Assembly: GCF_029690045.1 (NCBI RefSeq)
Contig: NZ_CP121464.1
Coordinates: forward strand, 3,100,001 to 3,164,000
Reading direction: 5' to 3'
Length of the DNA stretch: 64,000 nucleotides
From: Janthinobacterium rivuli
GTDB taxonomy: Bacteria > Pseudomonadota > Gammaproteobacteria > Burkholderiales > Burkholderiaceae_D
In this document: positions 9,935 through 17,394 of the stretch, piece after piece
Position numbering within the stretch: the stretch's first letter is position 1
Layout of the letters: the number at the start of each line of letters is the position of its first letter
Notes under the pieces: generated by a model
What the model saw: the letters and a program-made list of their open reading frames with translations, nothing else
What the model was told of the DNA's origin: nothing
The model's database searches: none
Program-made: the position numbers and the translations under genes

Positions 9935-9950
9935 CTAGACGACCGGTCAG
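9935..9950. promoter_or_regulatory. NemR-type operator copy 1 (upstream of the TetR gene)
   Basis: CTAGACGACCGGTCAG, built around the palindrome GACCGGTC. An identical 16-base copy lies upstream of the nemA-like gene. It overlaps the presumed -35 of the TetR promoter, whose -10 is TATACT at 9960-9965. This fits autorepression. Confidence 0.75.
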
Positions 9951-9971
9951 ATTTTTTGCTATACTGGCCGC

Positions 9972-10556
9972 ATGAGCAAAAAATCTTCCGCTGACATGCG
10001 CCAGCACCTGATCGACATCGCCAAGGCCCTGATGGCCGAGAAGGGCTATACGGCCGTGGGCCTGGCCGAACTGGTGGCGGCGGCCGGCGTGCCGAAAGGC
10101 TCGTTCTACTATTACTTCAAGTCGAAGGAAGAGTTTGGCCAAGCCTTGCTCGACGATTACTTCAGCACCTATCTGCAGACGGTCGATGCCTTGCTGGACG
10201 GCCCGGGCAATGCCCGCGAGCGCCTGCTCGCGTATTTTGACTACTGGCGCGCGACCCAGGCCGGCAACGCGCCGGAAGGCAAATGCCTGGTGGTCAAGCT
10301 GGGCGCCGAAGTGTGCGACTTGTCCGTGGACATGGGCGCCGTGCTGCAACAGGGCACGGGCGCCATCCTGGACCGCCTGACGCAGTGCCTGGAAGCGGGC
10401 CACCTCGACGGTTCCGTGGCGGCGGCAACGCCGGCCCGCGTGCTGGCCGAATCGCTGTACCAGCTGTGGCTGGGCGCTTCGCTGATGGTCAAGGTGGCCA
10501 GGAACGGCGGACCGTTCGACGCTGCCATGTCGACCACGCAACGGCTGTTGTCCTAG
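9972..10556 (+). CDS. nemR: TetR/AcrR family regulator, NemR-like
   Basis: DNA-binding repressor of 194 residues. The N-terminal helix-turn-helix is clear (residues about 10-55, with VGLAELVAAAGVPKGSFYYYFKSKE in shortened form: AGVPKGSFYYYF). The ligand domain holds C105 and C115 in the context KCLVVKLGAEVCDLS, matching the redox-sensing region of NemR, which responds to electrophiles and reactive chlorine through cysteine and lysine. Two identical 16-base operators, before itself and before the downstream ene-reductase gene, make this pair a local electrophile-response unit. Confidence 0.85.
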   Translation: MSKKSSADMRQHLIDIAKALMAEKGYTAVGLAELVAAAGVPKGSFYYYFKSKEEFGQALLDDYFSTYLQTVDALLDGPGNARERLLAYFDYWRATQAGNAPEGKCLVVKLGAEVCDLSVDMGAVLQQGTGAILDRLTQCLEAGHLDGSVAAATPARVLAESLYQLWLGASLMVKVARNGGPFDAAMSTTQRLLS

Positions 10557-10575
10557 CCGTTTTTTTAACCATTAG

Positions 10576-10591
10576 CTAGACGACCGGTCAG
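10576..10591. promoter_or_regulatory. NemR-type operator copy 2 (upstream of nemA)
   Basis: Exact repeat of the 16-base operator found at 9935-9950, 37 bases ahead of the nemA-like ATG. I cannot place a convincing -10/-35 pair around it. Confidence 0.75.
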
Positions 10592-10627
10592 TTATTTTAA
10601 CCTCTCGCACAATATGAAAGCAGTACG

Positions 10628-11725
10628 ATGACCGAACAGCATGAAAGCGATCTATTTTCTCCAGTCGACCTGGGCGCGCTGGCCCTAGCCAACCGCATCG
10701 TCATGGCGCCGCTCACGCGCAGCCGCATGGGCGATGATGGCGTGCCGAACGCCTTGCACGCCGAGTATTACGCCCAGCGTGCCAGCGCCGGCCTGATCAT
10801 CAGCGAAGCGACGAATATCTCGCCGCAGGCGCGCGGTTACGCCCTGACACCGGGCATCTGGTCGGACGAGCAGGTGGCTGGCTGGAAGCTGGTCACGGAT
10901 GCCGTGCATGTGGCCGGCGGCAAGATCGTTTGCCAGCTGTGGCATGTGGGACGCTTTTCGCATACGAGTCTGCAGCCCGATGGCGCCGCGCCCGTCGCGC
11001 CTTCCGCCATCCGGGCCGAAGGCAGCACCTACACGGCCAGCGGCATGCAGCCCGTATCGATGCCGCGCGCGCTGGAAACGCGGGAAATCGCCGGCATCGT
11101 GGCGCAGTATGCGCATGCGGCCGCATGCGCGCTGCGCGCCGGTTTCGATGGCGTCGAGGTGCATTCGGCCAATAGCTACCTGCTCGACCAGTTCCTGCGC
11201 GATTCCACCAACCGGCGCACGGACGCTTACGGCGGCAGCATCGACAACCGCGCGCGGCTGACCCTGGAAGTGACGGATGCCGTGGTGAACGTCTGGGGCG
11301 GGGCGCGGGTCGGCATCCGCCTGTCCCCCGTCACGCCCGACGCGGGCAACACGCCCGTCGACAGTGACGTGATGGCCACCTACGGCTACCTGATCGAGCA
11401 ACTGAACCGCCATGGACTGGCCTATCTGCACTTCGTCGAGGGCGCCACGGCCACCTCGCGCGCTGTGCCGACAGGCGTCGACCTCGATGCGTTGCGGGCG
11501 CTGTTCGACGGTCCGTACATCGGCAACAACCACTACGACTTGCCGCTGGCGCAGGCGCGCCGCGCGCAAGGCAAGGTCGATGCGGTGGCGTTCGGCCGTC
11601 CCTCCATCGCCAACCCGGACCTCGTGGCGCGCCTGCACCATGGCGTGCCGCTGGCCGTGGCGCCGCGCGCAGCGTATTACGGCGGCGCCAGCGGCTACAC
11701 CGACTGGCCCGCCAGCCAGTCCTGA
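10628..11725 (+). CDS. nemA: Old yellow enzyme-family alkene reductase (N-ethylmaleimide reductase)
   Basis: FMN- and NADPH-dependent ene-reductase that reduces electrophilic alkenes, nitro compounds and similar toxic substrates. 365 residues forming one TIM barrel, the normal NemA length. Visible motifs: NRIVMAPLTRSR at the N-terminus, CQLWHVGR, the substrate-binding His/Asn pair in VEVHSANSYLLDQFLRD (split: HSANSYL and DQFLRD), then RTDAYGGSI, and the FMN phosphate-binding FGRPSIANP near the C-terminus. It is preceded by the same operator as the TetR gene and followed at 27 bases by an NTF2-like gene, probably in the same transcript. Confidence 0.93.
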   Translation: MTEQHESDLFSPVDLGALALANRIVMAPLTRSRMGDDGVPNALHAEYYAQRASAGLIISEATNISPQARGYALTPGIWSDEQVAGWKLVTDAVHVAGGKIVCQLWHVGRFSHTSLQPDGAAPVAPSAIRAEGSTYTASGMQPVSMPRALETREIAGIVAQYAHAAACALRAGFDGVEVHSANSYLLDQFLRDSTNRRTDAYGGSIDNRARLTLEVTDAVVNVWGGARVGIRLSPVTPDAGNTPVDSDVMATYGYLIEQLNRHGLAYLHFVEGATATSRAVPTGVDLDALRALFDGPYIGNNHYDLPLAQARRAQGKVDAVAFGRPSIANPDLVARLHHGVPLAVAPRAAYYGGASGYTDWPASQS

Positions 11726-11752
11726 TTTTTTCACACACCCAAGGAGCGCAAT

Positions 11753-12136
11753 ATGAACACCACCACTTATGTGCAGGATTACCAGGCCATCGTCGCCGTG
11801 CTGAATCAATACAATGCAGGCGGCGCGCAGGCCGACAGCAGCATCATGCGCCCGGCCTTCAGCAGCCAGGCCACCATTTTCGGCGTCGATGGCGACGATC
11901 AACTGACGGGCGGGCCCATCGAAGGTCTGTTCGAGATCATCGACAGCGCCTTCCGCCCATCGCCGCAGGCAAAGGCGGCCATTGCGCGCATCGATATCGT
12001 GGGCACGGCGGCCAGCGCGCGCGTCGATACGGACGATATCTCGGGCTTCCGCTTCACCGACTTTTTCAATCTGCTCAAGGTGCAGGGAGAGTGGACCATC
12101 GTCAGCAAGATCTATCACACGCACGCGGGCGCCTGA
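11753..12136 (+). CDS. NTF2-like / putative lumazine-binding family protein
   Basis: Small cone-shaped NTF2/SnoaL-like protein of 127 residues. The order of elements (N-terminal helices with a YNAGGAQADSS loop, then GPIEGLFEII and a C-terminal sheet ending GEWTIVSKIYH) fits the Lumazine_bd_2 / SnoaL-like group. AGGAG lies seven bases before the ATG. Because it follows nemA by 27 bases it is probably co-expressed and may act on the same class of small molecules, but the family is functionally diverse. Confidence 0.75.
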   Translation: MNTTTYVQDYQAIVAVLNQYNAGGAQADSSIMRPAFSSQATIFGVDGDDQLTGGPIEGLFEIIDSAFRPSPQAKAAIARIDIVGTAASARVDTDDISGFRFTDFFNLLKVQGEWTIVSKIYHTHAGA

Positions 12137-12174
12137 TACTGTATCGTGTGGCGTCCAGCATGCGGGGAGAATGA

Positions 12175-12804
12175 ATGAAACTGATACTGATAGGCGCCAC
12201 TGGCCTGGTGGGCCGAGAAGTACTGCGCCTGGCGCTGGCTGATGCGCGCGTCACGGCCATCGTCGCGCCCGTGCGCAAGCCCTTGCCGGCGCATCCCAAG
12301 CTCGATGCGCCGCTCGTCGATTTCGACCGCTTGCCGGCGGACGCGCCCTGGTGGCAGGCGGACGCCGTCATCTGCACGCTGGGCACGACCATGAAGGTGG
12401 CGGGCACGCGGCAGGCGTTCCGCAGAGTCGACCACGACTATCCGCTGGCCGCGGCGCGCCTGGCACTGGCGGCCGGCACGCGCACGTATGCGCTCAATTC
12501 CGCCGCCGGCGCCAACGCCGCTTCGCGCTTTTTCTACAACCGCGTCAAGGGCGAGCTGGAACGCGACCTGGAAGCGCTGGGCTTTGGCTCGCTCACGCAC
12601 GTGCGTCCCGGCCTGATCGGCGGCGAGCGCGACGTGGCGCGGGCGGGCGAGGGCGCCGCCTTGCGCCTGCTGCGCGTGCTCGGCCCCGTGCTACCGCGCC
12701 GCTGGCGCATCAATCCCGCGCCACGCATCGCCAGCGCCTTGCTGGCAGCGGCGCTGGCCAGCGCGCCGGGCGTGCACGTCGTCAGCCCGGAGCAGCTGGT
12801 TTGA
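12175..12804 (+). CDS. NAD(P)-binding Rossmann protein, TIP30/HTATIP2-like
   Basis: Short-chain-dehydrogenase-like protein of the atypical NAD(P)H-binding class, 209 residues. The nucleotide motif GATGLVG is at residues 7-13. A Tyr-x3-Lys-like pair appears as FYNRVKGELE, and HVRPGLIGG follows. These features match the HTATIP2/TIP30 group rather than classical SDRs. GGGGAGA precedes the ATG; another ATG four bases upstream is out of frame. Substrate unknown. Confidence 0.8.
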   Translation: MKLILIGATGLVGREVLRLALADARVTAIVAPVRKPLPAHPKLDAPLVDFDRLPADAPWWQADAVICTLGTTMKVAGTRQAFRRVDHDYPLAAARLALAAGTRTYALNSAAGANAASRFFYNRVKGELERDLEALGFGSLTHVRPGLIGGERDVARAGEGAALRLLRVLGPVLPRRWRINPAPRIASALLAAALASAPGVHVVSPEQLV

Positions 12805-12851
12805 ACGCGCCGCCCGTATAATTCCCGATCATCTACTTGCGAGTACAAACA

Positions 12852-13871
12852 ATGCAGACAGTACGTGTTTACCAGGCCGGCGACCGCGATGCCTGCCTGT
12901 CCCTTTTCGACGGCAATACGCCGCGTTTTTTCGACCCGTCCGAGCGCGCCAGCTTTGTCGCCTGGCTGGAAAATTCGACACATCCTTATCTGGTCATCGA
13001 ACGCGACGGACGCATCGTCGCCTGCGGCGGCCATGCGCTCGATGCGAGCGGCACGGTGGCCAGCCTGTGCTGGGGCATGGTGGCGCGGGATATGCACGGT
13101 CAGGGCCTGGGCCGCGTGCTGACGCAGGCGCGCCTGGCCGCCATCCGCGCCGTGCCGGGCGTGGCCAAGGTGAGCATGCATACCAGCCAGCACACGCAGG
13201 CCTTTTATGCGCGTTTCGGCTTTGAACCAGTCAAGGTGACGCCGGACGGTTTCGGGCCCGGCATCGACCAGTGGGACATGCTGCTGTCGCTAAATGAACG
13301 GGACCATATCGCCGCCGTGCCGCTGGAAAAAGCCTACCGGCTGCTCAATCACGGCCCCTCCATTCTCGTTTCGGCGCGCCATGCGGGCGTGGACAACGTG
13401 ATGGCCGCCGCGTGGGCTTGCGCCCTCGATTTCGCGCCGCCCAAATTGACCGTGGTGCTGGACAAGGCCACGCGCACGCGCGCGCTGGTCGAAGGCAGCG
13501 GCAGCTTCGTCATCCAGGTGCCGACGGCGGCGCAGTTGCAGCTCACGCATGCGGTGGGCACGCACAGCCTCGATGCGCAGCCCGATAAACTGGCGCGCGC
13601 CGGGGTAGGGCTATTCCATCGGGAAGGGTTTGATCTGCCGTTCGTGGCCGGATGCTCGGCCTGGCTGGCTTGCCGGTTGATCCCCGAGCCGCACAATCAG
13701 CAGGCATATGATTTGTTCATTGGCGAAGTGGTGGGCGCCTGGGCCGACACGCGCGTGTTCCGCGACGGGCACTGGCATTTCGAGGATGCCGATCCATCGT
13801 GGCGCAGCCTGCACTACATTGCCGGCGGGCGCTTTTATGCGATCGGCGAAGCGCTCGACGCGGACAAATGA
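12852..13871 (+). CDS. Fusion of a GNAT acetyltransferase domain and a flavin-reductase-like domain
   Basis: One open frame of 339 residues. Residues about 1-145 are a GNAT N-acetyltransferase, with the acetyl-CoA loop DMHGQGLGRVL and the late strand TQAFYARFGFEPV. Residues about 155-339 are an FMN-binding split-barrel flavin reductase domain, starting VPLEKAYRLLNHGP and containing LTVVLDK. I start at the ATG of MQTVRVYQ; a TTG 15 bases upstream is also in frame. The two activities are normally separate proteins. The join (LLSLNERDHIAAVP) is short and there is an in-frame ATG at 13278, so a natural fusion or a lost stop codon are both possible. The gene ends flush against the convergent DUF2145 gene. 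Confidence 0.75.
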   Translation: MQTVRVYQAGDRDACLSLFDGNTPRFFDPSERASFVAWLENSTHPYLVIERDGRIVACGGHALDASGTVASLCWGMVARDMHGQGLGRVLTQARLAAIRAVPGVAKVSMHTSQHTQAFYARFGFEPVKVTPDGFGPGIDQWDMLLSLNERDHIAAVPLEKAYRLLNHGPSILVSARHAGVDNVMAAAWACALDFAPPKLTVVLDKATRTRALVEGSGSFVIQVPTAAQLQLTHAVGTHSLDAQPDKLARAGVGLFHREGFDLPFVAGCSAWLACRLIPEPHNQQAYDLFIGEVVGAWADTRVFRDGHWHFEDADPSWRSLHYIAGGRFYAIGEALDADK

Positions 13872-14780
13872 TCAGTCGAGGGCGATGACCCTGTCGTTTG
13901 CGCCTGGAATACAGCCGTCGGCGATCGCATCCCAGCCCCGGTGCACCACCACCTGCTTGCCGTCGTGGCAGATTTCCACGCGCTCGCTGGCGGGCAGGCG
14001 CTGGCGCGCGAACGCTTCCAGGCTGGCCGGCAGACTCACTTCCAGCTGCATCGTGCCGATGGCTTCCGGCGGGTGGTCGTCCATGTGCACGAGCGGCACG
14101 AAGATCGATCCCAGCATCAGCCAGCGCGCACCCACGTCGACGGGGGAGGGCGCATACGGCGCGGCGCGCAGCCAGTCCTGGGCGCGCGCGCGCAAGTCGC
14201 CGCCGGCCGCCAGTTCGCCCCAGGCGGCGGCCAGCATTTCCACCACCCACTGATTGCAGTTCTGGTATTTCAAATTGAAGGCGTACGCGTTGGCGCTGTA
14301 GCGGCCCGCCAGCAACTGCTGCACGCGCACGGGGTCGAGCAGGGCGCGGCGCAGGGGCGGCACGGTTTCGGCCGGCAGTTTCACGAGGGAGATGTAGCCG
14401 AGCGCGGGATTTTCCGTGCCCATGGCGAAACCGGCCGTGCCCTGGTCGAAGATGCGCGGGCGGCCTTCGTCGCAGGCGTAGTACAGCTGGCGCGCGGACC
14501 AGCCGCTGTCATTGTCGTGGCGCCAGGCCAGCGCCGCATGCGAATAGCGGATGCCGAAGCGGGCCAGGTCCAGGCCGGAGCGGCTGATCAGGGCCACGCT
14601 GCCTTCGCTGGCGGCCAGTTCCTCGCGCACGACGGCGGCAAAGCGCAACAGGCGGTCCTGTTCCGTTGCCGTGAGTTCCTGCGCGCGGTCGCAAAAGCGC
14701 GAGGAGGCGAGCGAAGTACCTGCCTGGGCGGCGCCAGCCAGGACGAGTGCGGCGCAGCCGGCCTGCAGCCGTGGGGTCAC
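13872..14780 (-). CDS. DUF2145 family exported protein
   Basis: Predicted exported protein of 302 residues with a short signal peptide ending AGAAQA. Blocks such as SRSGLDLARFGIRYSHAAL, ARQLYYACDEG, KYQNCNQWVVEMLA and WLRAAPYAP are those of DUF2145 proteins. The conserved Cys/His pattern (YSHA, QNCNQWV) looks like a papain-like or NlpC-like hydrolase core, but I infer this only from motif order. The start is uncertain: GTG at 14780, or a TTG at 14792 that overlaps the preceding stop. Either way it is coupled to the upstream small exported-protein gene. Stop codons of this gene and the convergent fusion gene are adjacent. Confidence 0.75.
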   Translation of the reverse strand: MTPRLQAGCAALVLAGAAQAGTSLASSRFCDRAQELTATEQDRLLRFAAVVREELAASEGSVALISRSGLDLARFGIRYSHAALAWRHDNDSGWSARQLYYACDEGRPRIFDQGTAGFAMGTENPALGYISLVKLPAETVPPLRRALLDPVRVQQLLAGRYSANAYAFNLKYQNCNQWVVEMLAAAWGELAAGGDLRARAQDWLRAAPYAPSPVDVGARWLMLGSIFVPLVHMDDHPPEAIGTMQLEVSLPASLEAFARQRLPASERVEICHDGKQVVVHRGWDAIADGCIPGANDRVIALD

Positions 14781-14788
14781 ACCCAGAA

Positions 14789-15238
14789 TCAAAGGCTGAC
14801 GGGACGCGTGGCCATTTCGCCGTACCAGTCGTCGGCCAGCACGAGGAAGAAGGCGGCGCGCGTGTCGTTGCGCGAGAATTCGATGCCGTAGGCGCGGTTT
14901 TGCGCGTGCACCACGTCGCCTTGCGCCAGTTGCTGCTTGTCGAGCGCCGCTTGCGGCAAGTCCAGCACCAGCGGCGTCGCCGTGGCGTCGGCCTGCATGG
15001 TCAGGCGCGTCATGCCGTCGCGGCCCGGCACGGCGGCCACGTCGATGATGCGGTAGGGGCCATTGGCCACCTTGTTGTCGCGCGAGGAGCTGTTGCTCGA
15101 ACCGTTGAGCGAATCGGAAATGCTGCCGCTCGACTGGGAACCGGCGCTGGAGGCCGAGGAAACGAAGCTGTCGGCGTTGGCGTTGCACGCCATGGTCAGA
15201 GCTGCGGCCAGGCCGAGCATGCGTAAGGAGGTAGTCAA
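14789..15238 (-). CDS. Small serine-rich exported protein, unknown function
   Basis: 149 residues with a signal peptide (LGLAAALTMACNANA, then DSF). A stretch of about 35 residues is almost only Ser, Gly and Asn. The folded C-terminal part has alternating strands and the phrase LDKQQLAQGDVVHAQNRAYG. I do not recognise the family. It sits directly upstream of the DUF2145 gene and probably forms a two-gene transcript, so a shared envelope role is likely. Confidence 0.7.
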   Translation of the reverse strand: MTTSLRMLGLAAALTMACNANADSFVSSASSAGSQSSGSISDSLNGSSNSSSRDNKVANGPYRIIDVAAVPGRDGMTRLTMQADATATPLVLDLPQAALDKQQLAQGDVVHAQNRAYGIEFSRNDTRAAFFLVLADDWYGEMATRPVSL

Positions 15239-15266
15239 GGCAGTTTTCCAGTGGACGTCAATGAAA

Positions 15267-15291
15267 GCAGGCCGGATCCATTCCGGCCTGC
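15267..15291 (-). terminator. Hairpin downstream of the HDOD gene
   Basis: Perfect 10-bp stem (GCAGGCCGGA with TCCGGCCTGC) and a five-base loop, 22 bases past the HDOD stop. On the minus strand it is followed by TTTCATT, a modest U-tract. Confidence 0.6.
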
Positions 15292-15312
15292 GCCATCATA
15301 GCAGATAGGCCA

Positions 15313-16146
15313 TTAGCTGAGCAGTACCTCGATCAGGCCCTTCGCTTCGGCCGACGGTTGCGTGCGCAGCGCCTGCAGCACGGGATCATTTTCCAGGTAG
15401 GCCTGCAGCGGCGCGCTGATGGTGATGCCGGCCTGCGGCAGCGGCGAAGGGATGGGCGCCAGCGCCTTGGCCAGCAGCAGGGTGTCGCGCAAGCCCTCGG
15501 GCGGCAGCATGATGGTCGAGCCGGGCAAGGTATTGACGGCATCGGCTACCTGCAGCGGCACGCCCAGCTGGCGCATCAGCGCGCGGCCGATCACTTCCAG
15601 GGCGGACGCCATCTGCGTTTCCAGGTGGGCGTACAGGCCCGGAGTCTTGTCGGCCTGGGCCAGCAAATAAAAGCCGGCCACTTCATGCACGATGCCGGCG
15701 AACAGGGCCGTATCGGCATCCGTGTGCGTGACGGCGCCTGCCAGGCCATGCGCCAGCGCCGCCACGTGCACGGTGTGCGCCCACAGCTGGGTGGCGCGGG
15801 CGCGCAAGGCCTCGTCGCGGATGCCCGCGTTCAGCTGGCGGATGACGGCCGCCGTCGCCAGCGCATACAGGTTGCGGTGGCCCAGCCGCTCGACGGCGGC
15901 GCGCACGCTGGTGATGGCGGGCGACTGGCCGGGCGCAAACAGGGCTGAATTGGCCAGCGCCACGGCGCGCGCCGACAAGGTCGGTTCGCACAGCAGCAGC
16001 CGGCTGATGTCGGCCGAGTGGCAATCGGGATTGGCCAGTTCCTTTTGCAGGAGCAGGGCCGTATTGATGCTGGTGGGAAAGGCCAGGGTTTCCGTTTCGG
16101 CGCTGGCCAAAAGTTGCGCCAGGCTGCTGAGCGTGTTGACGTGCAT
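15313..16146 (-). CDS. HDOD domain protein
   Basis: Signalling protein of 277 residues made almost wholly of an HDOD domain, a metal-lacking relative of HD phosphohydrolases seen in bacterial regulatory proteins. Landmarks: FPTSINTALLLQKELA, the block LLLCEPTLSARAVALANSALF, then VERLGHRNL and LWAHTVHVAALAHGLA, with FAGIVHEVAGFYLL resembling the HD helix. I use the ATG at 16146; another at 16179 would add eleven residues, and neither has a good ribosome site. A hairpin terminator follows. No attached output domain, so it probably acts through partners. Confidence 0.82.
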   Translation of the reverse strand: MHVNTLSSLAQLLASAETETLAFPTSINTALLLQKELANPDCHSADISRLLLCEPTLSARAVALANSALFAPGQSPAITSVRAAVERLGHRNLYALATAAVIRQLNAGIRDEALRARATQLWAHTVHVAALAHGLAGAVTHTDADTALFAGIVHEVAGFYLLAQADKTPGLYAHLETQMASALEVIGRALMRQLGVPLQVADAVNTLPGSTIMLPPEGLRDTLLLAKALAPIPSPLPQAGITISAPLQAYLENDPVLQALRTQPSAEAKGLIEVLLS

Positions 16147-16235
16147 GGGTAGGGGAGCGGGAAGTAGCAATGCTCCCATAGTATCAGGCAATCCGGCCTG
16201 CATGGCGCCCGGCAGCCTTTTCAGCCATGCGCCTG

Positions 16236-17333
16236 TCAGGGAAGCAGCAATGCATGCTGGCCGGCCGTATGAAAGTCGCGCCACACGCGGTTGATGGTGC
16301 TGTCTTCGCGGGCCGCGTACAGGCCGCAGTACGGATACAGGCCATCGACGGCTGAGCGCGCGGTGGCCACCAGGGCCAGCGAAGCGGCTTGCACGGCCTG
16401 CATGGCGTTGTCGTCCAGCACCGCGCCGCCTGCCACCGTTGCCCAGCTGTCGTCCAGCACGGCGTAAAAACGGGTGCGTGCGGCAATAAAAGCGCCTTTC
16501 TTGCCCTGCAGCATGGCCGCCACCTCCGGTACCTCCAGCAGCGGCAAGCCTGCGCGCGCGTGGCGGCGGTGGTGCATGCATTCTTCGGCCAATTGCATGA
16601 AATGCGCGGCCATGCCCGCCACGTTGGCGGCCAGGGTCACGTAGGCGAGCGAGTAAAACGGGTAGCGGTACAGGGGGCCGTCGGCCGTCGCGGCGCTGGC
16701 GTCGATGGTGAAGCCATGTTCCTTGGCAATCCACTGGCCGTCGATCCGATAACTGTGCGAGGCGCTGGCGCGCATACCGATGCTGGTCCACGAAGGCAGC
16801 AGCTGCACCAGCGCGGCGGGCACGAGGAAGGCGCGGATGCGCGGCTTGCCTTCGTCATCGAGCAGGAGCTGGCCATCGCGCCGCAGCCGGGCGTTCAGGG
16901 TGAAGTGGGTCGCCATGGGCGCGCCGCTGGCGTAGTCCCAGCTGCCGGTGATGCGGTAGCCGTCGCCTTCTTCCTCCGCGTAGCCGGTGGCCGCGCCGCT
17001 GCCGCCCAGGCAGACGCGCGGCGTGCCGATGATGGCGCGCGCCATCTCGGGCGCCAGAAAGCCCGCGAACCAGCCCGCGCCCGCGCACAAGGTCAGCACC
17101 CAGCCCATGCTGCCATCGACGGCGGCCACGGCTTCCTCCAGGCGCACCACTTGCGGCAAGGGCAATTCGGCCCCGCCCGCGCTGCGCGGCGCCAGCATCG
17201 TCAGCCAGCCGCGCCGGTGCAGCAAGGCTTGCTGGGCCGGATGCAGGAAGCGGGCCGCATCAGCCGCCTGGGCGTGGCGGGCGATGCGGCGCGCGTCGCG
17301 TTCGGAAAGGGTAGCAATGGCAGCGTGCGGCAT
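16236..17333 (-). CDS. Acyl-CoA dehydrogenase-fold flavoprotein (possible class D monooxygenase)
   Basis: 365-residue protein with the acyl-CoA dehydrogenase fold. N-terminal helical region with the GWLTMLAPRSAGG turn, a middle beta domain (GSGAATGYAEEEG, YRITGSWDYASGA), and C-terminal helices. The WDYASG phrase in place of the usual GxKxWIT(S/N)G region resembles flavin-dependent monooxygenases and desulfurising enzymes of the HpaB/DszC/HsaA side of the superfamily, so a two-component monooxygenase is as likely as an acyl-CoA dehydrogenase. The ATG at 17333 is preferred over a TTG two codons upstream. It is followed on the same strand by the HDOD gene and preceded by an FAD monooxygenase gene. 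Confidence 0.72.
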   Translation of the reverse strand: MPHAAIATLSERDARRIARHAQAADAARFLHPAQQALLHRRGWLTMLAPRSAGGAELPLPQVVRLEEAVAAVDGSMGWVLTLCAGAGWFAGFLAPEMARAIIGTPRVCLGGSGAATGYAEEEGDGYRITGSWDYASGAPMATHFTLNARLRRDGQLLLDDEGKPRIRAFLVPAALVQLLPSWTSIGMRASASHSYRIDGQWIAKEHGFTIDASAATADGPLYRYPFYSLAYVTLAANVAGMAAHFMQLAEECMHHRRHARAGLPLLEVPEVAAMLQGKKGAFIAARTRFYAVLDDSWATVAGGAVLDDNAMQAVQAASLALVATARSAVDGLYPYCGLYAAREDSTINRVWRDFHTAGQHALLLP

Positions 17334-17394
17334 GGGCAAAGTCCGGCAATGGCAGAGGCGGGCATTTTCGCACAGCGCGGCGGCGCCGTTGCCG

